The notes beneath the pieces are model-generated. The model was not told the origin of the DNA. It was given only the letters and a program-made list of their open reading frames with translations, and searched no databases. Both the position numbers and the translations under genes were made by a program. This document shows, one piece after another, positions 55,144-62,994 of a stretch of DNA of 64,000 nt. The DNA comes from Streptomyces sp. TBY4. GTDB taxonomy: Bacteria > Actinomycetota > Actinomycetes > Streptomycetales > Streptomycetaceae. Within the stretch, counting starts at the first letter, position 1. Every line of letters starts with the position of its first letter. Where the stretch lies: NCBI RefSeq assembly GCF_024213195.1, contig NZ_JANAVF010000007.1, positions 292,044 through 356,043 of the forward strand, given 5' to 3'.

Positions 55144-55436
55144 TGATCGCCTTCTCGGTGACCCCGCTGGGCGTCGGCGAAGAGGTCGGCGAGTACGTGG
55201 CCGACGCCGTCCGCGTCGTCCGCGCTTCGGGGCTGCCGAACCGCACGGACGCGATGTTCACCACCATCGAGGGCGAGTGGGACGAGGTGATGGACGTGGT
55301 CAAGCGTGCGGTGGCCGCCGTGGAGGAACGCGCGCCCCGGGTCTCCTTCATCCTCAAGGCCGACATCCGCCCCGGCGTCACGGACGGCATGACCTCCAAG
55401 ATGGAAACGGTGGAACGCCACCTCGCCGGGGGCTGA
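55140..55436 (+). CDS. MTH1187-family thiamine-binding protein
   Basis: 98 residues, ferredoxin-like fold of the YqgV/MTH1187 (DUF77) group that binds thiamine or related pyrimidines as a tetramer. MIAFSVTPLGVGEEVGEYVADAV, the GEWDEVMDVVKRA motif and the Lys-rich FILKADIRPG strand fit. Coupled to the DUF3817 gene. Confidence 0.88.
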   Translation: MMIAFSVTPLGVGEEVGEYVADAVRVVRASGLPNRTDAMFTTIEGEWDEVMDVVKRAVAAVEERAPRVSFILKADIRPGVTDGMTSKMETVERHLAGG

Positions 55437-55482
55437 GCCGTCCGGTCCGCGGGGGGAGCGGAATGCAGCAGACTTCGGAGGC

Positions 55483-56109
55483 ATGACCGCTTCCGTGATC
55501 AAGCACGTCGTCCCGTACTACTCCCAGTGGGAGTCCGCCGATCTGGTGCCCGGGTTCGTCTCGGGGGCCGATGCGGCCCGGGATCCTCTGTGGGCCGGGT
55601 CGGGGGCCGACTCCCCCGAGGAGTACGCCTTCTGGGCGCCCCGGATGTGCGGGGTGGCCTGCCTGCGGATGGTGCTGGGGAGCCTGGGGCTTGCGGTGCC
55701 GCCCTCGGTGGAGCTGGTGAAGGAGCTGTCCGGGGCCGGGGCGTACGTGCGGGACGGGGACGCGGTGAAGGGGCTGATCTACCAGCCGTTCGCGGAGTAC
55801 GTCGCTGCCCGCTGGGGTCTGGACGCGCGCTCGGCGCCCGTCCTGGACCACGGGGCCGTCCGGGACGTGCTCGCCCGGGGCGGTCTGGCGATGCTGTCGG
55901 TCCACTGGTCCATCCGGACCCTCGCCCCCGTGGTGGACGCCAGGGGCGGTCACCTGGTGCTCGCCGTGGGGGCCACCGAGGACGCCGTCCTCGTGCACAA
56001 CCCCTCCGGTTTCCCCGGCGCTTCCCAGCGGTACGCGTCCGTCCCCTGGGTCGACCTGGACCGCTTCTACGCCGGACGCGGGATCCTGCTGGGAGGCCGG
56101 ACCGGCTGA
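55483..56109 (+). CDS. C39-like (papain-fold) peptidase family protein
   Basis: 208 residues with no signal peptide. The putative catalytic Cys is in APRMCGVACLRMVLG, His in RGGHLVLAVGA and Asn in LVHNPSGFPG, which is the C39 triad order. Intracellular, so it may cleave a peptide or act on an amide rather than process bacteriocins. The N-terminus VVPYYSQWESADL is typical of the group. Confidence 0.82.
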   Translation: MTASVIKHVVPYYSQWESADLVPGFVSGADAARDPLWAGSGADSPEEYAFWAPRMCGVACLRMVLGSLGLAVPPSVELVKELSGAGAYVRDGDAVKGLIYQPFAEYVAARWGLDARSAPVLDHGAVRDVLARGGLAMLSVHWSIRTLAPVVDARGGHLVLAVGATEDAVLVHNPSGFPGASQRYASVPWVDLDRFYAGRGILLGGRTG

Positions 56110-56153
56110 GGGCGGCGGCCCGGGCCCCGCGCCACCGCTTCCCGGTGCGGTGA

Positions 56154-56606
56154 CCCGTTCGGCTGGGCCGCTTCGAACACCGGCTGGAGGTCTACAGACC
56201 GCCCTACCTGCACCGGGACCCGGCGCTGCGGCCGGTCCTGGGGGAGGGGCCCGAGGAGGTCCGGCTCGGCGGCCGCGCCACCTTCCGGGCGCCGAAGGCC
56301 GAGCGGATCCAGCGGGCCCGGCTGATGCGGCCGAGCGCGGTCACGCACACCACCGACGTGGAACAGCGCTCGATCGAGCTCGGACTGGAGAAGACGGCCG
56401 GCGCGGTGACGGTCACCGTGCCGGGCGACCCGACGCTGGTGCCGCCCGGCTGGTACATGCTGTTCGTGACCGACGCGGACGGGACCCCGTCGGTGGCGAA
56501 GTGGGTCCGGGTGCGGCCGGCTCCGGAGCCGTCGCCGCCTCCGCCGCCCCCGTCGACGGAGTCGCCGGACGGCTGGCTGGGCCCCGCCGGGGCCGGGTCC
56601 GGCTAG
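56154..56606 (+). pseudogene. C-terminal remnant of a galactose-oxidase/GlxA-like copper oxidase
   Basis: The frame opens after a stop at 56151 and has no acceptable start. It encodes only the last segment of the kelch domain and the DUF1929 immunoglobulin-like domain: RLEVYRPPYLHRDP, then LMRPSAVTHTTDVEQRSIEL, then PPGWYMLFVTDADGTPSVAKWVRV. The copper-ligand His (in AVTH) remains. The catalytic kelch barrel with the Tyr-Cys cofactor is missing. It sits 45 bp after the C39 gene. An ATG at 56325 could still express 93 residues. Confidence 0.75.
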
Positions 56607-56739
56607 GCGGCGCACCCCGGAGGCAGGAGGAGCGCACGCGGCGCCCCGCAGGCGGACACCCCGGTTCCCTACTCGTCGTCCCCGGCGCGTGGCACGATAT
56701 TGCAGTTGGCCCAAGTGGCCTTCCTTTAAGGGGTGTTAG

Positions 56740-58383
56740 GTGGATCCGCTGACCAGCGGAGATCCGAGGCAGGTAGGGCCGTACCGACTGCTGATGCGCC
56801 TGGGAGAGGGGGGAATGGGGCGGGTGTACCTGGGGCGTTCGCCCGGTGGCCGGACGGTGGCCGTGAAGCTGGTGCATGCCGGGCTGGTCGGGATGCCGGG
56901 CTTCCGGGAGCGGTTCGCCAGGGAGGTACGGGCCTCACGGGCCGTCTCGGGGACGGGCACCGTGCCGGTGGTGGCCGCCGACCCCGACGCCGCGATTCCG
57001 TGGTTGGCCTCCGCCTACGTTCCGGGCCCTTCGCTCGCCGAGGCCGTGCACCAGCACGGGCCGCTGCCCGAGGCGTCGTTGTGGCGACTCCTGTCAGGAC
57101 TGGCCGAGGCTCTGGAGGCGGTACACGCCTGCGGGCTCGTCCATCGGGACCTGAAGCCCTCGAACGTCCTGCTGTCCCTGGACCGCCCCCTGCTGATCGA
57201 CTTTGGGATCGCGCGGGCCGCCGACGGGGCCGATCTGACCGGGACCGGACTCGTGGTGGGTTCGCCCGGATACATGTCGCCGGAGCAGGCCGAAGGCCGG
57301 GAGGTGGGTGCGGCCAGCGACGTGTTCTCACTCGGAGCGGTGCTCGTCCACGCAGCGACCGGACGAGCAGCCTTCGGCAGCGGCACCGGACCGGTGCTGC
57401 TGTACCGGATCGTTCATCACGACCCCGACCTGAGCGGCCTGCCGGACGCGTTCGCCGTCATCGTGCGGGAGTGTCTGGAAAAGTCTCCGGAGCGCAGACC
57501 CTCCCCTGCGGCGTTGCGAGCCCGGGCGGAAGCCGCCCGACCGAGCGGCGGAGCCGACTGGCTGCCGGCTCCGGTCGCTTCCGCGATCGCCCGCAAGGCC
57601 GAGCACCTGCTCAACCTGGACGGGGAGGAACATGCCGGGACCGACGGCGGACGGGCCTCGGCTCCACCCGCCGTCATCGCGACCGAGATGGATCCCCGCC
57701 CGGCCCTTGACCCGCATGCCGTACCGACCCGGATGGCGGCCGGCAGTGGTGTCCCCGCACCTCCGCCACGGCAGGCACCTTCCCGTCCCGGCCCGCCCCG
57801 TGGCCGGGGCTTCAGAGCCCTTCCCTGGGTCATCGTCGCCGCTGTCGCAGCGGTCACGGTGGGAGTGATCGCGGCCGACACCGACGGTGATTCGACGCCC
57901 CCCGGAGCCGGACCCCACACGACTTCGCCACATCCGACTCAGCAGGTGACGGCCCCTTCGACCGCGCCCACGACAAAGGCTCCTGCGAAGCCGACGACGG
58001 CCGACCCCACCGAGTCGGCGACGGAGGAGCCGTCACCCCTGGCCGGTAAGTGGCGCGGCAGCTACTACTGCAGCAAAGGTGAGACGGGCCTGATCCTCAC
58101 CATCTCTCAGAATGCCGACGACCTCACCGCCACCTTCGACTTCTACCCTCTTCCCTCCAATCCCGGGTTGTCCCGGGGTTCCTTCGCCCTGCGGGGAACG
58201 CACGCCGGCACGCGCATGAGGCTCTTTGCCGAGCGATGGCTCCAACAGCCGGAGGGCTACGAGATGGTCGGTCTGTCGGCGGAGGTGGGCGGGAAGTCGC
58301 CGCGGACGATCACGGGATCCGTCACCAACGCGGACGGCACGCCACGGGACTCCTGTTCCACCTTCACCGTGGAGAAGAACTGA
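56740..58383 (+). CDS. Membrane Ser/Thr protein kinase with extracellular domain
   Basis: Pkn/Hanks-type kinase. 547 residues from GTG 56740 with AAGGGG upstream. Gly-rich loop LGEGGMGRVY, K43, catalytic VHRDLKPSN (D137), DFG (D154) and MSPEQ are intact, so it should be active. A Pro/Thr-rich stretch flanks a single membrane helix (about 362-382). The outer domain (about 430-547) includes GKWRGSYYCSKGE. No PASTA repeats, so it probably does not sense muropeptides in the usual way. Confidence 0.93.
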   Translation: MDPLTSGDPRQVGPYRLLMRLGEGGMGRVYLGRSPGGRTVAVKLVHAGLVGMPGFRERFAREVRASRAVSGTGTVPVVAADPDAAIPWLASAYVPGPSLAEAVHQHGPLPEASLWRLLSGLAEALEAVHACGLVHRDLKPSNVLLSLDRPLLIDFGIARAADGADLTGTGLVVGSPGYMSPEQAEGREVGAASDVFSLGAVLVHAATGRAAFGSGTGPVLLYRIVHHDPDLSGLPDAFAVIVRECLEKSPERRPSPAALRARAEAARPSGGADWLPAPVASAIARKAEHLLNLDGEEHAGTDGGRASAPPAVIATEMDPRPALDPHAVPTRMAAGSGVPAPPPRQAPSRPGPPRGRGFRALPWVIVAAVAAVTVGVIAADTDGDSTPPGAGPHTTSPHPTQQVTAPSTAPTTKAPAKPTTADPTESATEEPSPLAGKWRGSYYCSKGETGLILTISQNADDLTATFDFYPLPSNPGLSRGSFALRGTHAGTRMRLFAERWLQQPEGYEMVGLSAEVGGKSPRTITGSVTNADGTPRDSCSTFTVEKN

Positions 58384-58453
58384 TGAGGTCCCCGGCAGCG
58401 GCGAGGACCGCGGCCGCCGGCGGGCCTGACCGGCACGATCCGGAGGGGACGGC

Positions 58454-59479
58454 CTAGTCGGTGGAGCGGCGGGCCAGGCCCAGGGCGTAGTCCGGCCACC
58501 AGGTACCGGCCGGGGGGCCGCCGCGGCAGGTGCCGTCCGATTCGCCCGGCCGCTTGACCCAGAGGTACGCGTCCACGAGCGGGTCACCCGTACCGTCGGT
58601 CGGCGGTGTGCCCAGCGCCCGGCCCGGCGGGTTGCACCAGGCCTGGGCGCGGTCGCCCCGGAGCGGGCCGTCACCGTTGCGGCTGGTGTCGATGACGAAG
58701 TGCTTGCCCTTGGCGGCCCTGGAGAGGGCGGCGCCGTACTCCCGGGCTCCCGTGCTGGGCTGGAAGTTGGAGACGTTGAGGGCGAAGCCGTCGGCGCGGT
58801 CGAGACCGGCCGCGTAGAGGGGAGCGACCAGCTTCTTCGGGTCCGGGATCCAGGCCGGGTTGCCGGCGTCCAGGTAGACCCTGGTGTTCTTGTTGTGCTT
58901 GAGCCGGTCGACGGCCTCGGACAGCAGCCGCAGCCGCTCGTCGCGGTGACCGGCCTGCGTGCAGCCGTCCACGAGGTGCGGGACGGCGTCCGGCTCCAGG
59001 ACGACCAGGGCCTTCGTGTCCGCGATGTTGTCGGCGAAGGCGCCGATCCAGCTCCGGTAGGCGGTGGCGTCCTTCGCACCGCCCGCCGAGTGCTGCCCGC
59101 AGTCCCGGTACGGGATGTTGTACGCGACGAGGACCAGGGTGCGGCCGGCCTTACGGGCGCCCGCCCCGGCCCGGCGGATCTCCGGGCCGGGGTCGCCGGC
59201 CGGGCCCCACAGCGCCATCGGCCGGTCGGCGATGCGGCGCAGCACCTGGGCGTCGCTGTTGCGGCCCTGCGCCTCCCAGGCGGTGACCTGGCGGGCGGCG
59301 TCGCTCTGCGGGTCCACCCAGAACGGGGACTCGTCCACCAGGCCCACTCCCGTGGGGCGGTGGGGCGGTGCGGATTCCGGCTGGGGCGTGGGGGTGGGGG
59401 AGCAGGCGACTGCGGCCGCGAGGGCGAGGGTCGGAGCGAGGAGGGTGACGGGGCGTCTACGGGGGCGGCGGCCTGGCAT
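58454..59479 (-). CDS. GH6-family glycoside hydrolase, lipoprotein
   Basis: Cellulase-like (endo- or cellobiohydrolase family 6). 341 residues. An Arg-rich N-terminus and hydrophobic core end in the lipobox LAAAVAC, so the mature protein is probably lipid-anchored. GH6 motifs AYNIPYRDCGQHS, VVLEPDAVP, NVSNFQ and LWVKRPGESDG carry the catalytic Asp residues. No cellulose-binding module. It may act on the producer's own glucan at the cell surface rather than on plant cellulose. Confidence 0.92.
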   Translation of the reverse strand: MPGRRPRRRPVTLLAPTLALAAAVACSPTPTPQPESAPPHRPTGVGLVDESPFWVDPQSDAARQVTAWEAQGRNSDAQVLRRIADRPMALWGPAGDPGPEIRRAGAGARKAGRTLVLVAYNIPYRDCGQHSAGGAKDATAYRSWIGAFADNIADTKALVVLEPDAVPHLVDGCTQAGHRDERLRLLSEAVDRLKHNKNTRVYLDAGNPAWIPDPKKLVAPLYAAGLDRADGFALNVSNFQPSTGAREYGAALSRAAKGKHFVIDTSRNGDGPLRGDRAQAWCNPPGRALGTPPTDGTGDPLVDAYLWVKRPGESDGTCRGGPPAGTWWPDYALGLARRSTD

Positions 59480-59619
59480 CCGGCTTCCTCGGGGCGAAGG
59501 GGTGGGCTGCGAACCGGGTCATCGTGACATAACGGGCAGTTGGGGTGGGGTGCGACACCGCTGGCCGCGGTCGGGTGGGGCCGGGTGGGGGCGGGGGTGC
59601 CGCTGCGCGGGGCCGTCCC

Positions 59620-60711
59620 CTACCCGCCCCTCGGCCATCCCCCAGACTCCGTCCGGGGGGACCCCCAGCCGGGCTGCGCCCGGACCGCTTCGGGGGCTCC
59701 GCCCCCGGGCCTCCGCTCCTCAAACGCCGGAGGTTCGGCCCCCGTCAGCGCGATGGCCAGGGGGGTGCGTTCGTAGAGGATCTGGTGGCCGTGGCGGGAG
59801 GGGATGAGGAGGCCGGCCTGCTGGAGGGTCTTCAGGTGGGAGGAGACCGTGGAGGGGGCCAGGGACAGGCGGTGGGCCAGGGCGGTGGTCGAGGCCGGCT
59901 CGGTCAGCGCGCACAGGACGTCGGCGCGGGCGCGGCCCAGGAGGCGGGCCAGCGCCAGGGGGGCCGGGCCCGCCGGGGCGGTCCACAGGGCGCCGATGCC
60001 CCGGGCCGGGTAGGCGAGGGTCGGCTGCCACGGCGGGTCGTAGCCGCCCACCACCTCCGGCCAGACGAAGGCGCTCGGCATGAGGAGCAGTCCCTGACCG
60101 TCGAGGGAGCGGTCGTGGTGGCCCCGGCGGGCGATGGTGAGGGTGCCGTCCGACCAGCTCAGATCCGGGTGGAGCCCGTCGAAGAGGGCCTCCAGCCCGC
60201 CCGCGGCCAGCCGCCGGGAGTGGAACAGCACGTCCGCCTCCAGCAGGGCGCGCAGCCGGGGCCAGTGCGGGGCTACCAGCGCCCGCCAGGCCTGCTCGTA
60301 GAGGTCGGCCAGCTCCTGGACGGCCCGCTCCGGATCCGCGAGCATCCGCTGCCCGGCCGCACTCTCCAGCGCGCCCGGGGTGCAGACGAGGGAGCGCCGC
60401 AGGTCCTCCCGGGCGGCCTGCGGATCGGCGGCCCGGACCCGCGCGAGCTCCTCCTCGAAGGTGACCGACGGGCCCGTCGGGGGCGGGCTGAGGAAGTCCG
60501 GATTGTGCCCCGTGCGCGGCATCAGCAGCCACAGCGGCCGCAGGTCCAGGCCGGCGGCGGCCGTGCGGATCCCGCGGAGCCAGGGCAGGTGGTAGGCGTG
60601 CCGGCGCCGGTCCAGGAGGACCCGTACCGCCTCCTGGGTCTCCCAGCGGGGCGAGAACGAGAACCGGCAGCGCAGCAGGTCGGCGGGGCCGAAGCGGAAG
60701 TGAAAGGCCAC
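59620..60711 (-). CDS. ArsR-family regulator with long N-terminal domain
   Basis: 363 residues from ATG 60711. A roughly 240-residue N-terminal domain of unknown function precedes a C-terminal ArsR winged helix (ALTEPASTTALAHRLSLAPSTVSSHLKTLQQAGLL). The last 35 or so residues are encoded by a dispersed GC palindrome (59640-59710) and look accidental. Divergent from an MFS exporter, which it probably controls. Confidence 0.88.
   Translation of the reverse strand: MAFHFRFGPADLLRCRFSFSPRWETQEAVRVLLDRRRHAYHLPWLRGIRTAAAGLDLRPLWLLMPRTGHNPDFLSPPPTGPSVTFEEELARVRAADPQAAREDLRRSLVCTPGALESAAGQRMLADPERAVQELADLYEQAWRALVAPHWPRLRALLEADVLFHSRRLAAGGLEALFDGLHPDLSWSDGTLTIARRGHHDRSLDGQGLLLMPSAFVWPEVVGGYDPPWQPTLAYPARGIGALWTAPAGPAPLALARLLGRARADVLCALTEPASTTALAHRLSLAPSTVSSHLKTLQQAGLLIPSRHGHQILYERTPLAIALTGAEPPAFEERRPGGGAPEAVRAQPGWGSPRTESGGWPRGG
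59669..59707. repeat. Dispersed Streptomyces palindromes
   Basis: Hairpins ccgggc/gcccgg (59669-59683) and cgggggc/gcccccg (59691-59707), of the same kind as those at 11663-11697. They form the 3' end of the ArsR gene. Confidence 0.6.
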
Positions 60712-60950
60712 GGGTCCCTCCGGGGGTGGGGCGGGATGGGGTGGTGCGGGGCGGCGGGGTGCCGGGTGTCGGGCCGGGCCGGACGTGCTGTCGGGCGGGG
60801 CGCCGGGGTCGGGCGGGAGGACTGGGTAGGACTGGGTGGGCGGGGCCGGGTGGGTCGGACAGGGTGGCGGACGGTCGGGGTCGTGTGCGGGTGATTCGGG
60901 TGAGGGCGAATCTCTGTTCTGTCAGCCTAGGGCGCGCCAAGGTCGCCCGT
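60712..60950. promoter_or_regulatory. Divergent ArsR/MFS control region
   Basis: 239 bp, strikingly G-rich on the plus strand. It holds a four-run guanine tract at 60722-60741 that fits a G-quadruplex. The operator of the ArsR regulator should be here, but I see no clean palindrome. Confidence 0.45.
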
Positions 60951-62357
60951 ATGACAACCGCGAGCCGGGATACGCCCGCAGCCGAGCCACCCGCCGCCCC
61001 CGGGCAGTCCGCCCCAGGGCAGGCGCCCGCCCCCGGGCCCGGTCACGACACCGCGCAGGGTGCCGGCGGGTACCGGGCCGTCTTCCGGGTCCGGGAGTTC
61101 CGGCCCGTGTTCGCCGCGCACCTGCTGTCCGTGCTCGGCGTCGTCGTCGCCGAGATCTCCCTCACCGTGCTGGTGTACCGCGCCACCGGCTCGCCGCTGA
61201 TGAGCGCGCTCACCTTCGCCCTCGGCTTCCTCCCCTACGCCCTCGGCGGCACCCTCCTCGCGCCGCTCGCCGACCGGCTCCCCGCCCGCCGGGTGCTCGT
61301 CGGCTGCGACCTCGTCTGCGCGGCCTGCGCGGCGGCCATGGCCGCGCCCGGCACCCCGGTCGCGCTGCTGCTCGTCCTGCGCTGCGCGATGGCCTTCGTC
61401 GCGCCGCTGTTCCAGGGGGCCCGCAGCGCCTCCCTCACCGACGTCCTCGGCGCCGGCGAGGCGTACGTCCTGGGCCGCTCGCTGCTGCGCATGGTGGCGC
61501 AGAGCGCCCAGCTCATCGGCTTCGGGCTCGGCGGGCTGCTGCTCACCGTGCTCGCCCCGCGCGGGGCCATCCTCCTCACGGCCGCCGGGTTCCTCGGCTC
61601 CGCGGCCCTGCTGCGCCTGGGCACCCGGGCCCGGCCCGCCCGTTCCGCGGGCTCCGGCCGGGGGGCGGACCGGGTGTCCCCGCTCGCCGGACTGCGCGCG
61701 GTCCTGGGCCGCCGCAGGCTGCGGGCGCTCACCCTGCTGTCCTGGGTGCCTCCGCTCTTCGTGGTGGTGCCCGAGGCGCTGCTGACCCCGTACGCCACCG
61801 GCCTCGGCATCTCCACCGCCGGGCTCGGGCTGCTGATGTGCGCGATGCCGGCCGGAGCCATTGCCGGGGAGGTGTGGGCGGGCTCCGCGCTCACCGCACG
61901 AACGCGTGCGCGGATCACGGCCCCGCTCGCGGCGGTCTCGCTGCTGCCGCTGCTCGCGTACGCCGTCCGGCCCGGCCTGCCGCTCCTGCTGGGCGCGCTG
62001 GTCCTCGCCGGGCTGGCCCACGCGTACACCCTCGGGCTCGACCAGTGGTACGTCGAGGCCGTCCCGGAGGAGCTGCGCGGCCGGGCGATGACCCTGCTCA
62101 GCACCGGGCTGATGACCCTTCAGGGCGTCGGCATGGCGCTCGCCGGGGTCGCGGCGGAGTTCCTGCCCGTCCACGTGGTGGTCGCGTCGGCCGCGGTCCT
62201 GGGCACCGGTGCCGTCCTGCTGCTGCTCGCCGAGGTGCGCCGGACGGACGGAGGGACGGACGGAGAGGCGGACGGAGGGACGGACGGAGGGACGGACGCA
62301 GGGACGGACGCAGGGACGGACGGGCCGAGGCGTGAGACGGATCCCGCCGCCAAATGA
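60951..62357 (+). CDS. MFS transporter
   Basis: 468 residues from ATG 60951. A disordered Pro/Ala/Gln N-terminus (1-40) is followed by about 12 membrane helices typical of EntS/DHA3-type exporters (LAPLADRLPARRVLVGCDL between helices). The C-terminal tail is a tandem Thr-Asp-Gly repeat encoded by 12-bp DNA repeats (62241-62322). Likely exports a drug or small molecule under the control of the divergent ArsR protein. Confidence 0.9.
   Translation: MTTASRDTPAAEPPAAPGQSAPGQAPAPGPGHDTAQGAGGYRAVFRVREFRPVFAAHLLSVLGVVVAEISLTVLVYRATGSPLMSALTFALGFLPYALGGTLLAPLADRLPARRVLVGCDLVCAACAAAMAAPGTPVALLLVLRCAMAFVAPLFQGARSASLTDVLGAGEAYVLGRSLLRMVAQSAQLIGFGLGGLLLTVLAPRGAILLTAAGFLGSAALLRLGTRARPARSAGSGRGADRVSPLAGLRAVLGRRRLRALTLLSWVPPLFVVVPEALLTPYATGLGISTAGLGLLMCAMPAGAIAGEVWAGSALTARTRARITAPLAAVSLLPLLAYAVRPGLPLLLGALVLAGLAHAYTLGLDQWYVEAVPEELRGRAMTLLSTGLMTLQGVGMALAGVAAEFLPVHVVVASAAVLGTGAVLLLLAEVRRTDGGTDGEADGGTDGGTDAGTDAGTDGPRRETDPAAK
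62241..62322 (+). repeat. 12-bp tandem repeats in the MFS gene 3' end
   Basis: Imperfect copies of ggagggacggac in phase with codons, encoding TDGGTDG-type repeats. The copy number is likely to vary between strains. Confidence 0.75.
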
Positions 62358-62378
62358 CCGCCCGGTAGGGTCTGGTGC

Positions 62379-62888
62379 GTGCCCAAGCCGCTCAGCCTTC
62401 CCTTCGACCCCATCGCCCGCGCCGACGAACTCTGGCAGCAGCGCTGGGGTCCGGTGCCCTCGATGGCCGCGATCACCTCGATCATGAGGGCGCACCAGAT
62501 CCTGCTCGGCGAGGTCGACGCGGTCGTCAAGCCGTACGGTCTGACCTTCGCGCGCTACGAGGCGCTGGTGCTGCTGACCTTCTCCAAGGCCGGGGAACTG
62601 CCGATGTCGAAGATCGGCGAGCGCCTGATGGTGCACCCGACGTCGGTGACGAACACCGTGGACCGGCTGGTGAAGTCCGGGCTCGTCGCCCGCCGCCCGA
62701 ACCCGAACGACGGGCGCGGCACGCTCGCGTCGATCACGGACAAGGGCCGCGAGGTGGTCGAGGCGGCCACCCGGGACCTGATGGAGATCGACTTCGGGCT
62801 CGGGGCCTACGACGCCGAGGAGTGCGGCGAGATCTTCGCGCTCCTGCGCCCGCTCCGGGTGGCAGCGGCCGACTTCGAGGAGAAGTGA
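62379..62888 (+). CDS. MarR-family transcriptional regulator
   Basis: 169 residues from a GTG. Winged helix: LTFARYEALVLLTFSKAGELPMSKIGERLMVHPTSVTNTVDRLVKSGL, wing RRPNPNDGRGTLASIT. It starts 21 bp after the MFS gene. TAGGGT about 7 nt before the GTG could be a -10 giving a leaderless transcript. From memory the S. coelicolor orthologue lies beside icmA. Confidence 0.9.
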   Translation: MPKPLSLPFDPIARADELWQQRWGPVPSMAAITSIMRAHQILLGEVDAVVKPYGLTFARYEALVLLTFSKAGELPMSKIGERLMVHPTSVTNTVDRLVKSGLVARRPNPNDGRGTLASITDKGREVVEAATRDLMEIDFGLGAYDAEECGEIFALLRPLRVAAADFEEK

Positions 62889-62994
62889 CCCCCGGGTCCC
62901 GCTGACCCCTCCGGGTCCCGCTGACACCGGGCACCGCCCCCGCCCTCGGCGTACGCTCGGCAGAGCTGGCCCGGACCGGACCGCGGGAGGCCCG

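Noticed and set aside
56325..56606. A separate small gene of 93 residues
   Set aside because: The same frame continues upstream with clear galactose-oxidase similarity back to 56154, so it is part of a remnant, although expression from 56325 cannot be excluded.
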